This document shows, piece by piece, positions 1 through 9,328 of a stretch of DNA of 64,000 nt (position 1 is its first letter; each line of letters opens with the position of its first letter). The notes below the pieces were generated by a model. That model worked only from the letters and a program-made list of their open reading frames with translations, had not been told where the DNA came from and searched no databases. Origin of the DNA: Arthrobacter sp. zg-Y919. Its GTDB lineage: Bacteria; Actinomycetota; Actinomycetes; Actinomycetales; Micrococcaceae. Where the stretch lies: assembly GCF_030142045.1 (NCBI RefSeq), contig NZ_CP126242.1, positions 62,001-126,000 on the forward strand, in the 5' to 3' direction. Position numbers and translations under genes: made by a program.

Positions 1-1280
1 AAACCGATTTGGCCCAGCAGGCCCCCGCCGAGGTACAGCGCCGCGAGCAGGAGGGCGGCCACTGCGGCTGCACCCGCGAGCCGGCGGTAGGTGCCGGAGG
101 GAGCACGGACAGGAAAGAGTCTGCGGGTGAAGGCGAGCAGTACCAACACGGACAGGGGCACGACCATGGGCAGCACCAGGGCGATGGAACTGCCGGTGCC
201 GGCGGCCAAGACGGCGGTTCCCTCACCGGCCAGCAGCCGGACGATCCGGATTCCGGCCAACACGGTCATGGCACCCTGCAGCAACAGGGCTGCCCACCAG
301 GCGAACCGCCGCCCGCGCCGCAGTCCGTCGGAGAAGACTGCCAGCAGGATAAGGGGCAGGGTGGCAAGGAAGAACGCGGCAGGCCCGGCGCGCAGCTGGA
401 TGCCGGCCGCGACACACCGGGCGGAATCCTCGGAACCGCCGCAGAGCTGCTCGAATTCGGCCGGAGTCCGCACTTCCACGTCAGTAAACAGGTACCGCAG
501 TATCGACAGCGGTCCCACAGGTTCGCTGCTCAGGGCACTGATGACGGGTCCGACGGCGGCGGCCAGCACGGTCAGTGCCACCAGCACCCGCGCCTCCCGG
601 CGGCTGGTGACCAGCCGGTGTGGAACGGCCGGCCGGCGTCCCGCCAGCCAGGGTCCGGCGAAGGCCCCTGCCACTGCCGCCCCGAGGACGGTCAGGTCCG
701 TGAAGCTTCCACTGTAGAGAGCCAGCAGAATGAGCAGCGTGAACAGCGAAACCCGCAGGCGGCGGCGCCACAGGGTTCCCAGCCAGGCGCTTGCCGCCGC
801 AACCACCGCCGCGAGGAAGGCCACCGGTCCGCTGAAGGATTCGGAGACGAGGGCACGGGACCAGGTCCCAATGGATGCATTGGTCAGATAGGTGAACCCG
901 ATGGTCAGCAACAGTCCGGCGATTTGTCCGCCCAGCCCGGCGAGCAGGAACCGGCCGGTGCCCAGCAGCCGTTCCGCGGGAAATCCTGCGAGTACTGCCA
1001 GGAGCGTGCCGCCGATATATCCGGCCGGCCCGCCGGCCCAAAGGCAGCACAGGACCAGGGCCGCCGGATTCCCGGGCAGGGTCTGCGCCGAAACGGTGGT
1101 CCAGTCCAGCAGAGTTCCCTCCGGCCCGCTGCCGAGCGAGGAAGTGAGTGCCCCCAGAATCCAGAAGCAGGCAATGAAGACCAGCGTGGCGGGCGACCGG
1201 CGGGCGCTTCCCCGCAGCCGCTGCAGCGGCCAGCGGATCAATGTTCCCAAGCGCGGCTGGGAGGGAGGTCTGACAGGCAC
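1..1280 (-). CDS. MprF-like multi-spanning membrane protein, N-terminal part (3' end cut by window)
   Basis: The reading frame runs off the left edge, so only about 426 N-terminal codons are visible. The start is GTG at 1280, preceded by a GGGGAGG ribosome site about 8 bases upstream. The visible part is almost wholly hydrophobic, with several membrane segments, and opens like a rhomboid/flippase domain (SPATLVFIACFWILGALTSS near residue 30; later RRGRRFAWWAALLLQ). In actinobacterial MprF-type lysylphosphatidylglycerol synthases such a membrane part precedes a cytosolic DUF2156 aminoacyltransferase domain that modifies membrane lipids and gives resistance to cationic peptides. That catalytic domain would lie outside the window, so the name is inferred from the membrane part only. 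A rhomboid-like protein without the transferase is the alternative. It is transcribed divergently from the phosphodiesterase gene. Confidence 0.55.
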   Translation of the reverse strand, partial: MPVRPPSQPRLGTLIRWPLQRLRGSARRSPATLVFIACFWILGALTSSLGSGPEGTLLDWTTVSAQTLPGNPAALVLCCLWAGGPAGYIGGTLLAVLAGFPAERLLGTGRFLLAGLGGQIAGLLLTIGFTYLTNASIGTWSRALVSESFSGPVAFLAAVVAAASAWLGTLWRRRLRVSLFTLLILLALYSGSFTDLTVLGAAVAGAFAGPWLAGRRPAVPHRLVTSRREARVLVALTVLAAAVGPVISALSSEPVGPLSILRYLFTDVEVRTPAEFEQLCGGSEDSARCVAAGIQLRAGPAAFFLATLPLILLAVFSDGLRRGRRFAWWAALLLQGAMTVLAGIRIVRLLAGEGTAVLAAGTGSSIALVLPMVVPLSVLVLLAFTRRLFPVRAPSGTYRRLAGAAAVAALLLAALYLGGGLLGQIG

Positions 1281-1408
1281 GGTACTGGGCCTCCCCGGGC
1301 TGGTCCGGATGGTGGGGCTGCTGCCGGTTTGCGGTCCTGCAAGTCTAGGCCGGTGTGCCCGGACAGGAAGCGTCCCCCGGGCAGTCCGGGCCTTGGTAAG
1401 GTACGAAG

Positions 1409-2218
1409 GTGTTGGCAACCTATTCATACTTCCGTGCTCCCCGGGACCAGGCGACAGCGAATCCGGAACCCTCGCCGGCACCCATCGCGCTGGCCCACCG
1501 CGGCTTTTCCCCGGACGGTTTCGAGAACACGCTCGCGGCGTTCCGTGCCGCTGCGGAGCTGGGGATCAGCTATCTGGAAACGGATGTGCGCACCAGCCGT
1601 GACGGCGTCCTCATGGCTTTCCACGACGAAACCATTGACCGGATTTCCGGCTCCACAGTGGGCAGGATCAGCCAGCTGAGCCGGGAAGAACTCAACGGCG
1701 TACTGGTCGGCGGGGCGGAACGGATCCCGACCTTTGAGGAACTCCTGACCGAATGGCCGCAGATGCGGTTGAACGTTGACGTCAAGGACGCGGCCGGATC
1801 AGCGCTGCTGGCCGCACTGATCGAAAAACACTCCGCGCATGACCGGGTGCTCGTGGCGTCCTTTTCCGATCTCCGCCGGCTCCGCACCCTGCGCCGCCTG
1901 AACCGGACCGCCGCAAGCTCCGCCGGCAGTGCCCTTACCGCCGCGCTGCGCCTGCTCGCACCGCTTGGCGTGGCCGGATTCCTGGCCCGGATGGGCCGGT
2001 TCCAATGCGTCCAGGTTCCGCTCCGCTTCGGCCCCATCCGCGTGGTGACACCGGGCTTTATCCGCAGCTGCCACCGCGCCGGAATCCAGGTGCATGTCTG
2101 GACCGTGAACGACGCCCCGACCATGAACATGCTGCTGGACCTTGGCGTGGACGGGATCGTCTCGGACCGTTCGGACATCCTGATCGACGTCCTCAAGAAC
2201 CGCGGGCAGTGGCGGTAG
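1409..2218 (+). CDS. Glycerophosphodiester phosphodiesterase
   Basis: A 269-residue single-domain GDPD enzyme that hydrolyses glycerophosphodiesters to glycerol 3-phosphate and an alcohol. The family signature is clear: LAHRGFSPDGFENTLAAF near residue 28 (HRG plus ENT), ETDVRTSRDG, then the second catalytic histidine in FHDETIDR, and a C-terminal VHVWTVND...GVDGIVSD barrel end. There is no signal peptide, so it should be cytosolic. The start is GTG at 1409; TTG at 1412 is an alternative. It stands alone, divergent from the membrane protein and 46 bases before glycerate kinase. The exact diester substrate cannot be read from the sequence. Confidence 0.9.
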   Translation: MLATYSYFRAPRDQATANPEPSPAPIALAHRGFSPDGFENTLAAFRAAAELGISYLETDVRTSRDGVLMAFHDETIDRISGSTVGRISQLSREELNGVLVGGAERIPTFEELLTEWPQMRLNVDVKDAAGSALLAALIEKHSAHDRVLVASFSDLRRLRTLRRLNRTAASSAGSALTAALRLLAPLGVAGFLARMGRFQCVQVPLRFGPIRVVTPGFIRSCHRAGIQVHVWTVNDAPTMNMLLDLGVDGIVSDRSDILIDVLKNRGQWR

Positions 2219-2264
2219 CAACTACCTAGTCCGCCCTGTCAGTCCCGGCTGGCAGGATGGAGGC

Positions 2265-3374
2265 ATGCGCGTAGTCATTGCCCCGGACAAATTCAAAGGT
2301 TCCCTCAGTGCGGCGGAGGCCGCCGCAGCCATGGGAGAAGGCGTGCTGGCTGTCTACCCGGACGCCGACGTCACCGCGGTTCCCGTGGCGGACGGAGGCG
2401 AGGGCACCCTGGACGCCGCACTGGCCGCCGGTGCCCAGTCCCGCACCGCCCGTGTCACGGGACCGCTGGGCCGGGAGGTCACGGCAGTCTGGGCCCTCAC
2501 CGAAGACACTGCCCTGATTGAAACCGCCCGGGCCAGCGGCCTGGCCCTGCTGGATCCCACGCCCGAAGCCGCCCTGGCGGCCACCAGCTACGGCAGCGGC
2601 CAGCTGATTCTCGAAGCCCTGGACGCCGGAGCGCGCACCATCATCCTGGGTATCGGTGGTTCGGCCATGACCGACGGCGGTTCCGGCGCGATGGCTGCAC
2701 TTGGAATCCGGATCCTCGACGACACGGGGATCCCGGTACCTCCCGGGGGAGCGGGCCTGCTGCGCGCGGCATCCCTGGATGCTTCCGGCCTGGATCCGCG
2801 GCTGGCCGAGGTGGACCTGAAAATTGCTGCCGACGTGACGAATCCGCTCTTGGGCCCGGTTGGCACGGCAGCGGTGTTCAGTGCGCAGAAGGGTGCCGAT
2901 GCCGAGGCGCAGGCGGTCCTCGAAGAGGCGCTGGGCAACTGGGCCCGGCTGCTGCAGTCCGCCACCGGCGTCGACGTCGATATCCCCGGTGCCGGCGCGG
3001 CAGGCGGTTTCCCCGCCGGGTTCCTGGCGTTTACCAAGGCATCGCTGAATCCCGGCTTTGAACTGCTCAGCAGCTTCACCGGACTGGACGCAGCGCTCCG
3101 CCGCTGCGACCTTGTGCTTACCGGGGAAGGATCACTGGACGCGCAGTCCCGCTACGGCAAGGCGCCCCTGGCCGTGGCTGCCCGCGCCCGGGATGCGGGG
3201 ATCCCCGTGGTTGCCGTCGCGGGCAGGATCACCCTCACCCCCGACGAGCTGCAGGAATACGGCATCGTGGCGGCCGTGAGCCTGCTGGACGTGGTGCAGC
3301 GGCCGCAGGACGCCATGGACCAGGCCGCCAAGTACGTTGCCTGGGCCACCCGCCAGGTCCTGGAAGGGGCCTGA
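2265..3374 (+). CDS. glxK: Glycerate kinase
   Basis: A 369-residue type I glycerate kinase (GarK/GlxK family), which phosphorylates D-glycerate to a phosphoglycerate with ATP and so feeds glycerate into lower glycolysis. Visible family features are the N-terminal APDKFKGSLSA phosphate loop, VADGGEGT near residue 43, the glycine-rich GIGGSAMTDGGSGAMAALG near residue 129, and TGEGSLDAQS in the C-terminal half. The ATG start follows GGATGGAGGC. Its TGA stop directly abuts the stop codon of the convergent permease, so neither gene has room for a terminator of its own. The family is clear; the symbol is by similarity (garK is also used). Confidence 0.9.
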   Translation: MRVVIAPDKFKGSLSAAEAAAAMGEGVLAVYPDADVTAVPVADGGEGTLDAALAAGAQSRTARVTGPLGREVTAVWALTEDTALIETARASGLALLDPTPEAALAATSYGSGQLILEALDAGARTIILGIGGSAMTDGGSGAMAALGIRILDDTGIPVPPGGAGLLRAASLDASGLDPRLAEVDLKIAADVTNPLLGPVGTAAVFSAQKGADAEAQAVLEEALGNWARLLQSATGVDVDIPGAGAAGGFPAGFLAFTKASLNPGFELLSSFTGLDAALRRCDLVLTGEGSLDAQSRYGKAPLAVAARARDAGIPVVAVAGRITLTPDELQEYGIVAAVSLLDVVQRPQDAMDQAAKYVAWATRQVLEGA

Positions 3375-4688
3375 CTAGCCGAGCCTGCTGGGCTTGGCCC
3401 CGGCATCCTCCTGCGGCTCGTCCGGATCGGTTCCCCGCCAGCGGGCGATCGCCTGCATGCCGTGGTAGGCGATCAGGGTGGCGCCGGTGCCCAGCGCAAT
3501 GCCGCCGAATTCCAGCCCGCCCACAATCCAGGTGAAGTTCGCGATGGCAATGATCAGGCCCAACCCCGCGGTGGAGAGGTTGATCGGGTTCGAGAAGTTC
3601 ACGCGGTTGTCCACCCAGATACGCACGCCCAGGATGCCGATCATGCCGTAGAGGACGACGCCGGCGCCGCCCAGCACGCCGCCGGGAACCGTGGCGATCA
3701 TCGCGCCGAATTTCGGGAACAGGCTGAGCAGGATGGCGACAATGCCGGCCACCCAGTACGCAGCCGTGGAGTACACCCGGGAGGCGGCCATGACGCCGAT
3801 GTTTTCCGCATAGGTGGTGGTGGCGGAACCGCCGCCGGATCCAGCCAGCATGGTGGCCAGGCCATCGGCCATCAGTGCCCGGCCGGCATACGGGTCCAGG
3901 TCGCGGCGGGTCATCGCTGCCACGGACTTCACATGCCCGATGTTCTCCGCCACCAGCACCAGGACCACCGGAACGAAAAGGCCGATCACCGAGAAATGGA
4001 AGGTGGGGGTCATGAATTCGGGCAGCCCGATCCAGGCCGCGTCGCCGATGGCCTGGAAGTCCACCTCGCCCTGGAGCATGGCGGTGATGTAGCCCGCCAC
4101 TACGCCCACCAGGATCGACAAGCGGCCCAGGAACCCCTTGAACAGGACGGTGGTCAACAGGATCACCACTACGGTGACGGTGGCGGTGAGCGGTCCCTGC
4201 TCAAAGTTATCCCGCGCCGACCCGGCAAGGTTGAGCCCGATCAGGGCCACGATGGTGCCGGTGACCACCGGCGGCATCAGGACCTGGATCCACCGGGTAC
4301 CGGCAACCTGTGCCGCAAGGCCCACCAGGAACAGGACAAAGCCAGCCATGATGATGCCGCCCAGCGCCCCACCGGGACCATGCGCATTGGTGGCTGCACC
4401 AATCGGAGCAATGAACGCAAAGCTGGAGCCCAGATAGCTGGGAACCCTGCCCGCCGTGATGATGAGGAACAGGATGGTGCCGATACCCGAGAACAGCAGG
4501 GTAGTGGCCGGCGGAAAACCGGTCAGCAGCGGCACGAGGAACGTCGCGCCGAACATGGCCACCACGTGCTGGGAACCGATGCCAATGGTCCGCGGCCAGC
4601 TCAACCGCTCCTCCGGAGCAACGTAGGTACCCGGCTGGATGGTTTTACCGTCTCCGTGAAGGGTCCAGTCCGTGCCGAATCTGCTCAT
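3375..4688 (-). CDS. Uracil/xanthine (NCS2) permease
   Basis: About 437 residues with roughly 14 hydrophobic helices, an NCS2-family nucleobase:proton symporter of the inner membrane. The NCS2 pattern is visible: GSQHVVAMFGATFLVP in the first helix, the serine/glycine-rich SGGGSATTTYAENIGVMA segment with the conserved NCS2 Glu, and NFSNPINLSTAGLGL near the end. I chose ATG at 4688 (MSRFGTDW) because GGAAGG lies about 8 bases before it; a longer in-frame extension to 4733 lacks such a site. The family moves uracil or xanthine/uric acid; this sequence looks closer to the uracil branch (UraA/RutG), but substrate is inference. It overlaps no gene but abuts glycerate kinase tail to tail. Confidence 0.87.
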   Translation of the reverse strand: MSRFGTDWTLHGDGKTIQPGTYVAPEERLSWPRTIGIGSQHVVAMFGATFLVPLLTGFPPATTLLFSGIGTILFLIITAGRVPSYLGSSFAFIAPIGAATNAHGPGGALGGIIMAGFVLFLVGLAAQVAGTRWIQVLMPPVVTGTIVALIGLNLAGSARDNFEQGPLTATVTVVVILLTTVLFKGFLGRLSILVGVVAGYITAMLQGEVDFQAIGDAAWIGLPEFMTPTFHFSVIGLFVPVVLVLVAENIGHVKSVAAMTRRDLDPYAGRALMADGLATMLAGSGGGSATTTYAENIGVMAASRVYSTAAYWVAGIVAILLSLFPKFGAMIATVPGGVLGGAGVVLYGMIGILGVRIWVDNRVNFSNPINLSTAGLGLIIAIANFTWIVGGLEFGGIALGTGATLIAYHGMQAIARWRGTDPDEPQEDAGAKPSRLG

Positions 4689-4831
4689 GGTGGTGCCTTC
4701 CGGGGAGGGGTGTTTAGGCAAGATTGTAACCATCCACGATTGCCGGGATGTTACGTTGCATACGAACCACCGTAGAGCAGTGCAGGGTGGTTGACGGTCT
4801 CGGGTTTAAACCGATCAGACGATGGAGCAGC

Positions 4832-5701
4832 ATGGGCATTTCAGTTTCAGGACGAGTAGTCCTCATTACCGGGGCAGCCATGGGCATGGGACGCCTCTAC
4901 GCAGAGCGCGCCGTGCGCGAAGGGGCGGCAGCGGTGGTGCTCTGGGACCTCAATGCGCAGGCCCTTTCCGACACCGCCGGGGAACTGCGCGGACTCGGTG
5001 GATCCGCCATTTACCCCTACGCGGTGGACGTTGCCTCCCTGCCGGACATTACGGCCACAGCCGAGCAGGTCATCCGGGAGGCCGGCGTTCCGGACATCCT
5101 GATTAACAATGCCGGGATTGTGCGCGGCAAGTACTTCTGGGAACACGCACCGGAGGCGGACATTGATGCCGTGATGCAGGTCAACACGCTCGCCCCCATG
5201 CAGGTGACCCGTGCCTTCCTGCCCGGCATGATCGAGCGCCGCACACCGGCGCGCATCCTGAACGTCGCCTCCGCCTCCGGCACGCTGTCCGTGCCGAAAA
5301 TGAGTGTGTACACCGCGTCGAAGTGGGCCGTTATTGGCTGGAGCGACTCGCTGCGCCTGGAACTGGCCGAGTCCGGCAACGGCCATGTTGCCGTGACCAC
5401 GCTGATTCCCAGCTACATCAAGACCGGGATGTTTGAAGGTGCCCGTGGACCGCTGCTGACGCCGCTGATGGAACCGCAGTACGTGGTCGACAAGGCATGG
5501 GAGGCACTCCTCGCCGGGAAGGCACGGCTCCAGCTCCCGTGGACAGTGGCCCTGGGCAGCGCACTGCGCAATGTGCTGCCGCAGCCGGCCTGGGACGTGG
5601 TGGCCGGACGGGTCTTTAAGGTGTACCAATCCATGGACCACTTCACCGGCCGGAAACCGGCTGCCCCGGACGCCGCAGCTTCCGGAAGCACCCAGTCATG
5701 A
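4832..5701 (+). CDS. SDR-family NAD(P)-dependent oxidoreductase
   Basis: A 289-residue short-chain dehydrogenase. It has the cofactor motif TGAAMGMG near residue 14, NNAG near residue 92, a catalytic serine region (NVASASG) and the catalytic YTASK. The start at ATG 4832 follows GATGGAGCAGC and matches where SDR homology begins; the frame stays open further upstream to 4748, but that stretch is not SDR-like. Its last four bases overlap the start of the aldehyde dehydrogenase (ATGA), so the two are very probably co-translated. A dehydrogenase pair of this kind fits stepwise oxidation of an alcohol to an acid. The actual substrate is unknown. Confidence 0.86.
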   Translation: MGISVSGRVVLITGAAMGMGRLYAERAVREGAAAVVLWDLNAQALSDTAGELRGLGGSAIYPYAVDVASLPDITATAEQVIREAGVPDILINNAGIVRGKYFWEHAPEADIDAVMQVNTLAPMQVTRAFLPGMIERRTPARILNVASASGTLSVPKMSVYTASKWAVIGWSDSLRLELAESGNGHVAVTTLIPSYIKTGMFEGARGPLLTPLMEPQYVVDKAWEALLAGKARLQLPWTVALGSALRNVLPQPAWDVVAGRVFKVYQSMDHFTGRKPAAPDAAASGSTQS

Positions 5702-7107
5702 GCGAAATGGTGTCTGCGTTCTCCCCTGATGCCGCCGTTGGTGCCGTTCCTGCCGTGCTGGCCCGCCTGCGGGAATCCTTTGATTCCGGCCGTACCCGGC
5801 CACTGGCATGGCGGCGGGAACAGCTCCAGGGACTGGTCCGCCTCTTCGCTGAACGGGAACAGGACTTGGCGGAGGCACTGGCAGCAGACCTGGGCAAGAA
5901 TCCGCTGGAAAGCTACGTCACTGAGCTTTCACTGGTGCGGGCCGAAGCGGAACACGCCCTGAAGCATCTGGAAACGTGGGTCCGCAGCAAACGCGTTCCG
6001 GTCCCGCTGGGGCTGCAGCCGGCGTCGGCCCGGACCGAACCCCGGCCGTTGGGCGTGGTGCTGATCATCGGTCCCTGGAACTATCCCGTGCAGCTGGTCC
6101 TGGCACCGCTGGTCGGCGCGCTGGCCGCAGGCAACGCGGCCGTGCTCAAGCCCAGCGAACTCGCCCCGGCGACGTCGGCCGTGCTGGCGGACCTGCTGCC
6201 GCGCTATGTGGACCCCGCCGCCGTGGCCGTGGTCGAGGGCGGGCAGGAGGCAAGCACCGCCCTGTTGAAGGAACGGTTCGATTCGATCTTCTTCACCGGT
6301 GGGGAACGTGTGGGCCGGATTGTGCTGCAGGCAGCCGCCGAACACCTGACCCCGGTCACCCTGGAACTGGGCGGAAAATCCCCGGCCGTGGTACTGGACG
6401 GCAACTGGGCCGCCGTCGCCCGCCGCCTGGTGTTCGGGAAGCTGCTCAACGCCGGGCAGACCTGCGTGGCCCCTGACTATGTCCTGGTGACGCAGGAGGC
6501 CGCCCCGGCCCTGAAAAAGCACCTGGTCCGCGCAGTTGCGGAACAGTTCGGCAAGGATCCGTCCCGGAGCAGGGACCTGGGCCGGATCGTCAATGAAGCG
6601 CACTGGGAACGGCTGGTGGGACTACTGGACAGCGGAACGGTCCTGTCCGGCGGACGCAGCGACCGCGGCAGCCTGTACCTGGAACCGACCATCCTCACGG
6701 ATGTGGCTCCGGATTCGCCGGTGATGCAGGAGGAAATCTTCGGCCCCATCCTGCCGGTCCTTGAGGTCCGGGACCTGGCGGAGGCAATGAAGTTCATCAA
6801 TTCCCGCCCGGTGCCGCTGGCCGCGTACCTGTACAGCGACTCCGCCGCGGACCGGAAGGCGTTCGAAGCAGGGGTGCGGGCCGGCAGCATCAACCACAAT
6901 GCCAGCACCGTGCAGCTGGCCGTGCCGGGCCTGCCGTTCGGCGGTGCGGGCGCCAGCGGCACCGGTGCGTACCACGGCAGGTATTCCTTCGATACGTTCA
7001 GCCAGCTGCGGCCGGTCTTCACCAAGGGCACCCTGTTGGATACCCTCCGCTTCGCATACCCGCCCTATACGGGGCTGAAGAAACGGATCCTGCGCCGGCT
7101 CCTCTGA
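5698..7107 (+). CDS. Aldehyde dehydrogenase family protein (class 3-like)
   Basis: A 469-residue NAD(P)-dependent aldehyde dehydrogenase that oxidises an aldehyde to a carboxylic acid. It shows the cofactor fold (IIGPWNYPVQL; FFTGGERVGR), the catalytic glutamate in LELGGKSP, and the catalytic cysteine in NAGQTCVAPDY. The length and the tail FAYPPYTGLKKRILRRLL resemble the shorter class 3 enzymes, which act on fatty or aromatic aldehydes. The ATGA overlap with the upstream SDR gene indicates an operon. A strong palindrome follows the stop. The assignment to ALDH is firm; the class and substrate are inferred. Confidence 0.9.
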   Translation: MSEMVSAFSPDAAVGAVPAVLARLRESFDSGRTRPLAWRREQLQGLVRLFAEREQDLAEALAADLGKNPLESYVTELSLVRAEAEHALKHLETWVRSKRVPVPLGLQPASARTEPRPLGVVLIIGPWNYPVQLVLAPLVGALAAGNAAVLKPSELAPATSAVLADLLPRYVDPAAVAVVEGGQEASTALLKERFDSIFFTGGERVGRIVLQAAAEHLTPVTLELGGKSPAVVLDGNWAAVARRLVFGKLLNAGQTCVAPDYVLVTQEAAPALKKHLVRAVAEQFGKDPSRSRDLGRIVNEAHWERLVGLLDSGTVLSGGRSDRGSLYLEPTILTDVAPDSPVMQEEIFGPILPVLEVRDLAEAMKFINSRPVPLAAYLYSDSAADRKAFEAGVRAGSINHNASTVQLAVPGLPFGGAGASGTGAYHGRYSFDTFSQLRPVFTKGTLLDTLRFAYPPYTGLKKRILRRLL

Positions 7108-7133
7108 CCGGCAGGCACGCTGTTTAAAGCGGA

Positions 7134-7161
7134 AAGGGGTGCACCTGCAGGTGCACCCCTT
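7134..7161. terminator. Perfect 28-base palindrome between convergent genes, likely bidirectional terminator
   Basis: AAGGGGTGCACCTG is followed immediately by its exact reverse complement. The element lies between the stops of the aldehyde dehydrogenase (7107) and phosphoglucomutase (7180), which face each other. In RNA the centre would open to a small loop. There is only a short TTCT after it on the plus strand, so a factor-independent role is likely but not certain. Confidence 0.6.
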
Positions 7162-7179
7162 CTGCTTGCGCAACGGAAC

Positions 7180-8811
7180 CTAGGAAATGACGCCGTCCAC
7201 GATGGCCTTGGCTTCGGCCTGGACCTGGTGCAGATGCTCCTCGCCCTTGAAGGACTCGGCGTAGATCTTGTAGACATCCTCGGTACCGGAGGGCCGCGCC
7301 GCGAACCAGGCATTCTCGGTGGTCACCTTCAACCCGCCGATGGGTGCCCCATTGCCGGGTGCCTCGGTCAGGCGGGCCGTGATCTCTTCGCCGGCCAGGG
7401 TGGTGGCGGTGACGTCCGACGGCGAGAGCTTGGCCAGCGCTGCCTTCTGGTCCCGGGTGGCCGGTGCGTCCACGCGGGCGTACTCGGGATCGCCGAACTG
7501 GTTTGTCAGCTCGCGGTAGCGCTGGGACGGGGTCTTGCCGGTCACTGCCGTCATCTCCGAGGCCAGCAGGGCCAGCAGGATGCCGTCCTTGTCAGTGCTC
7601 CACGGCTGGCCGTCGAGGCGGAGGAAGGAAGCGCCGGCGGACTCCTCGCCGCCGAAAGCGGCTTCGCCGGAGAGCAACCCGGGCACGAACCACTTGAAGC
7701 CGACCGGAACCTCCATCAGGACCCGGCCCAGATCGGCGGTGACGCGGTCGATCATGGACGAGGAGACGAGGGTCTTGCCCACCATGGCGTCGGAACTCCA
7801 GCCGGAGCGGTTGCGGTACAGGTAGTCGATGGCGGTTGCGAGGTAGTGGTTCGGGTTCATCAGCCCCGCGTCCGGGGTGACAATGCCGTGCCGGTCGGCG
7901 TCGGCGTCGTTGCCGGTGGCAATGTCGTAGTCCGCGGCCCGCGAAATCAGGGATGCCATGGCGTACGGGGAGGAGCAGTCCATGCGGATCTTCTCGTCCC
8001 AGTCCAGGGTCATGAAGGCCCACTGCGGGTCCACGTTGGGGTTGACCACGGTCAGGTTCAGGTGGTGCCGCTCGGCGATGGCGCCCCAGTAGTCCACGGA
8101 GGCACCGCCCAGGGGATCGGCGCCGATGTGGAGTCCTGCACTGCGGATGGCGTCGAGGTTCAGGACCGCGGGGAGGTCTTCCACATAGTGCGCCAGGAAG
8201 TCGTAGGTTCCCACCGAGTCCGCCAGGCGCGCTTCGCCGAGGGGGATGCGGCGGACGCCGGCCAGGCCGTTTTCCAGCAGCTCGTTGGCGCGGTCCGCAA
8301 TCCAGTTGGTGATATCGGAACCGGCCGGCCCGCCGGTGGGCGGGTTGTACTTGAAGCCGCCGTCCGCGGGCGGGTTGTGTGACGGGGTGACCACAATGCC
8401 GTCGGCCTGCTCGGTCCGGGTGGCATTGTGCCGGAGGATGGCGTGGCTGACGGCGGGGGTGGGCGTGAAGCCGTTGCGCGCGTCGATCTGTACGTTCACG
8501 CCGTTGGCGGCCAGGACCTCAAGTGCCGTGTTCTGTGCCGGTTCGGACAGTGCATGCGTGTCCTTGCCCATGAACAGCGGTCCGGTGATGCCCGCTGACG
8601 TGCGGTACTCCACGATCGCCTGGGTAATGGCGGCAATGTGCTGCTCGTTAAAGGCACCGTTGAGGGAGGAGCCCCGGTGCCCGGAGGTTCCGAACGCCAC
8701 GCGCTGTGCAACGTTGGCTGGATCCGGGACGACGTCGTAATAGGCGTCCAAAAGCGCAGTGAGATCTACAAGGTCGGAAGGTTCGGCACGCTGGCCGGCA
8801 CGATTAGACAT
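7180..8811 (-). CDS. pgm: Phosphoglucomutase (alpha-D-glucose phosphate-specific)
   Basis: A 543-residue alpha-phosphohexomutase that interconverts glucose 1-phosphate and glucose 6-phosphate, linking glycogen, trehalose and cell-wall sugar supply to glycolysis. Family signatures are plain: FGTSGHRG near residue 40, the phosphoserine loop [12 protein letters not shown], the metal-binding [11 protein letters not shown], and the sugar-binding [11 protein letters not shown] place the start at ATG 8811 (MSNRAGQ), where close relatives begin. AGGGGT lies almost against this ATG; an in-frame ATG at 8823 has no better ribosome site, so the exact start is open. It is a single gene, divergent from the small membrane protein and convergent with the aldehyde dehydrogenase. 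Confidence 0.93.
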   Translation of the reverse strand: MSNRAGQRAEPSDLVDLTALLDAYYDVVPDPANVAQRVAFGTSGHRGSSLNGAFNEQHIAAITQAIVEYRTSAGITGPLFMGKDTHALSEPAQNTALEVLAANGVNVQIDARNGFTPTPAVSHAILRHNATRTEQADGIVVTPSHNPPADGGFKYNPPTGGPAGSDITNWIADRANELLENGLAGVRRIPLGEARLADSVGTYDFLAHYVEDLPAVLNLDAIRSAGLHIGADPLGGASVDYWGAIAERHHLNLTVVNPNVDPQWAFMTLDWDEKIRMDCSSPYAMASLISRAADYDIATGNDADADRHGIVTPDAGLMNPNHYLATAIDYLYRNRSGWSSDAMVGKTLVSSSMIDRVTADLGRVLMEVPVGFKWFVPGLLSGEAAFGGEESAGASFLRLDGQPWSTDKDGILLALLASEMTAVTGKTPSQRYRELTNQFGDPEYARVDAPATRDQKAALAKLSPSDVTATTLAGEEITARLTEAPGNGAPIGGLKVTTENAWFAARPSGTEDVYKIYAESFKGEEHLHQVQAEAKAIVDGVIS

Positions 8812-8943
8812 ACCCCTAAGCATGCCAAAGAAACGGCGCAGACGGCAGACACGGCCCTGCAGGGAAACCGGGGCCGGGGGCCTTAGGCTCTATCCCGAAG
8901 TCTTGGCGGCGGGAAGCCAGGGCGTGTCAGGGGGAAGAGCATT

Positions 8944-9306
8944 GTGGCTGTTTCAGGCGGTTTTGGTCCAGCACGGGAGCGTGTGCCGCAGGGCCTGCGC
9001 CGCGGCACCCGGGCGCTGATGGTGGGTTTTAACGTGCTTTACCTCTGCGCCGCCCCGGTGTTGTGGTTTTTCTGGACGCAGCGGGCAGCGTTCCGGCTGC
9101 CCAGCTGGGCGGAAAACACTGCGGGTTTCGCCGCCGGCCCCTTGGCCGTCCTGGTCCTGGCCGCGGCGTGGATTACTGCCGGTATCCTCTTCGCCCGGGG
9201 CCGGCGGCAGGCCGGAGCGGCGGCGTTCAACACCATCTGCGCGCTGGGCGCACTGGCCGCCGTGAGCGGCATGTTCGTGCTGGTCAGTGCGGGGCTGGAC
9301 CGCTGA
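8944..9306 (+). CDS. Small membrane protein of unknown function, three predicted helices
   Basis: I do not recognise a characterised family. The 120-residue product has a short basic N-terminus (RERVPQGLRRGTR) and three hydrophobic stretches: about residues 25-43 (LMVGFNVLYLCAAPVLWFF), 64-84 (AAGPLAVLVLAAAWITAGIL) and 95-115. The GTG start at 8944 has GGGGAAG about 6 bases upstream, which supports real translation. Its neighbours are pgm, divergent, and a methionine-synthase-like gene, convergent, so context gives no functional clue. It is probably a conserved hypothetical of this genus. Confidence 0.7.
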   Translation: MAVSGGFGPARERVPQGLRRGTRALMVGFNVLYLCAAPVLWFFWTQRAAFRLPSWAENTAGFAAGPLAVLVLAAAWITAGILFARGRRQAGAAAFNTICALGALAAVSGMFVLVSAGLDR

Positions 9307-9328
9307 CGGGGCTGGCACCGCTGTTGGG

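Noticed and set aside
9..1679. A 556-codon plus-strand open frame at the left edge
   Set aside because: The opposite strand codes a hydrophobic protein with several membrane helices and a good ribosome site; this frame is its Gln/Gly/Arg-rich shadow.
3462..4775. A 437-codon plus-strand open frame
   Set aside because: It is antisense to the NCS2 permease and is rich in Gly/His/Asp/Arg, the usual sign of a shadow frame here.
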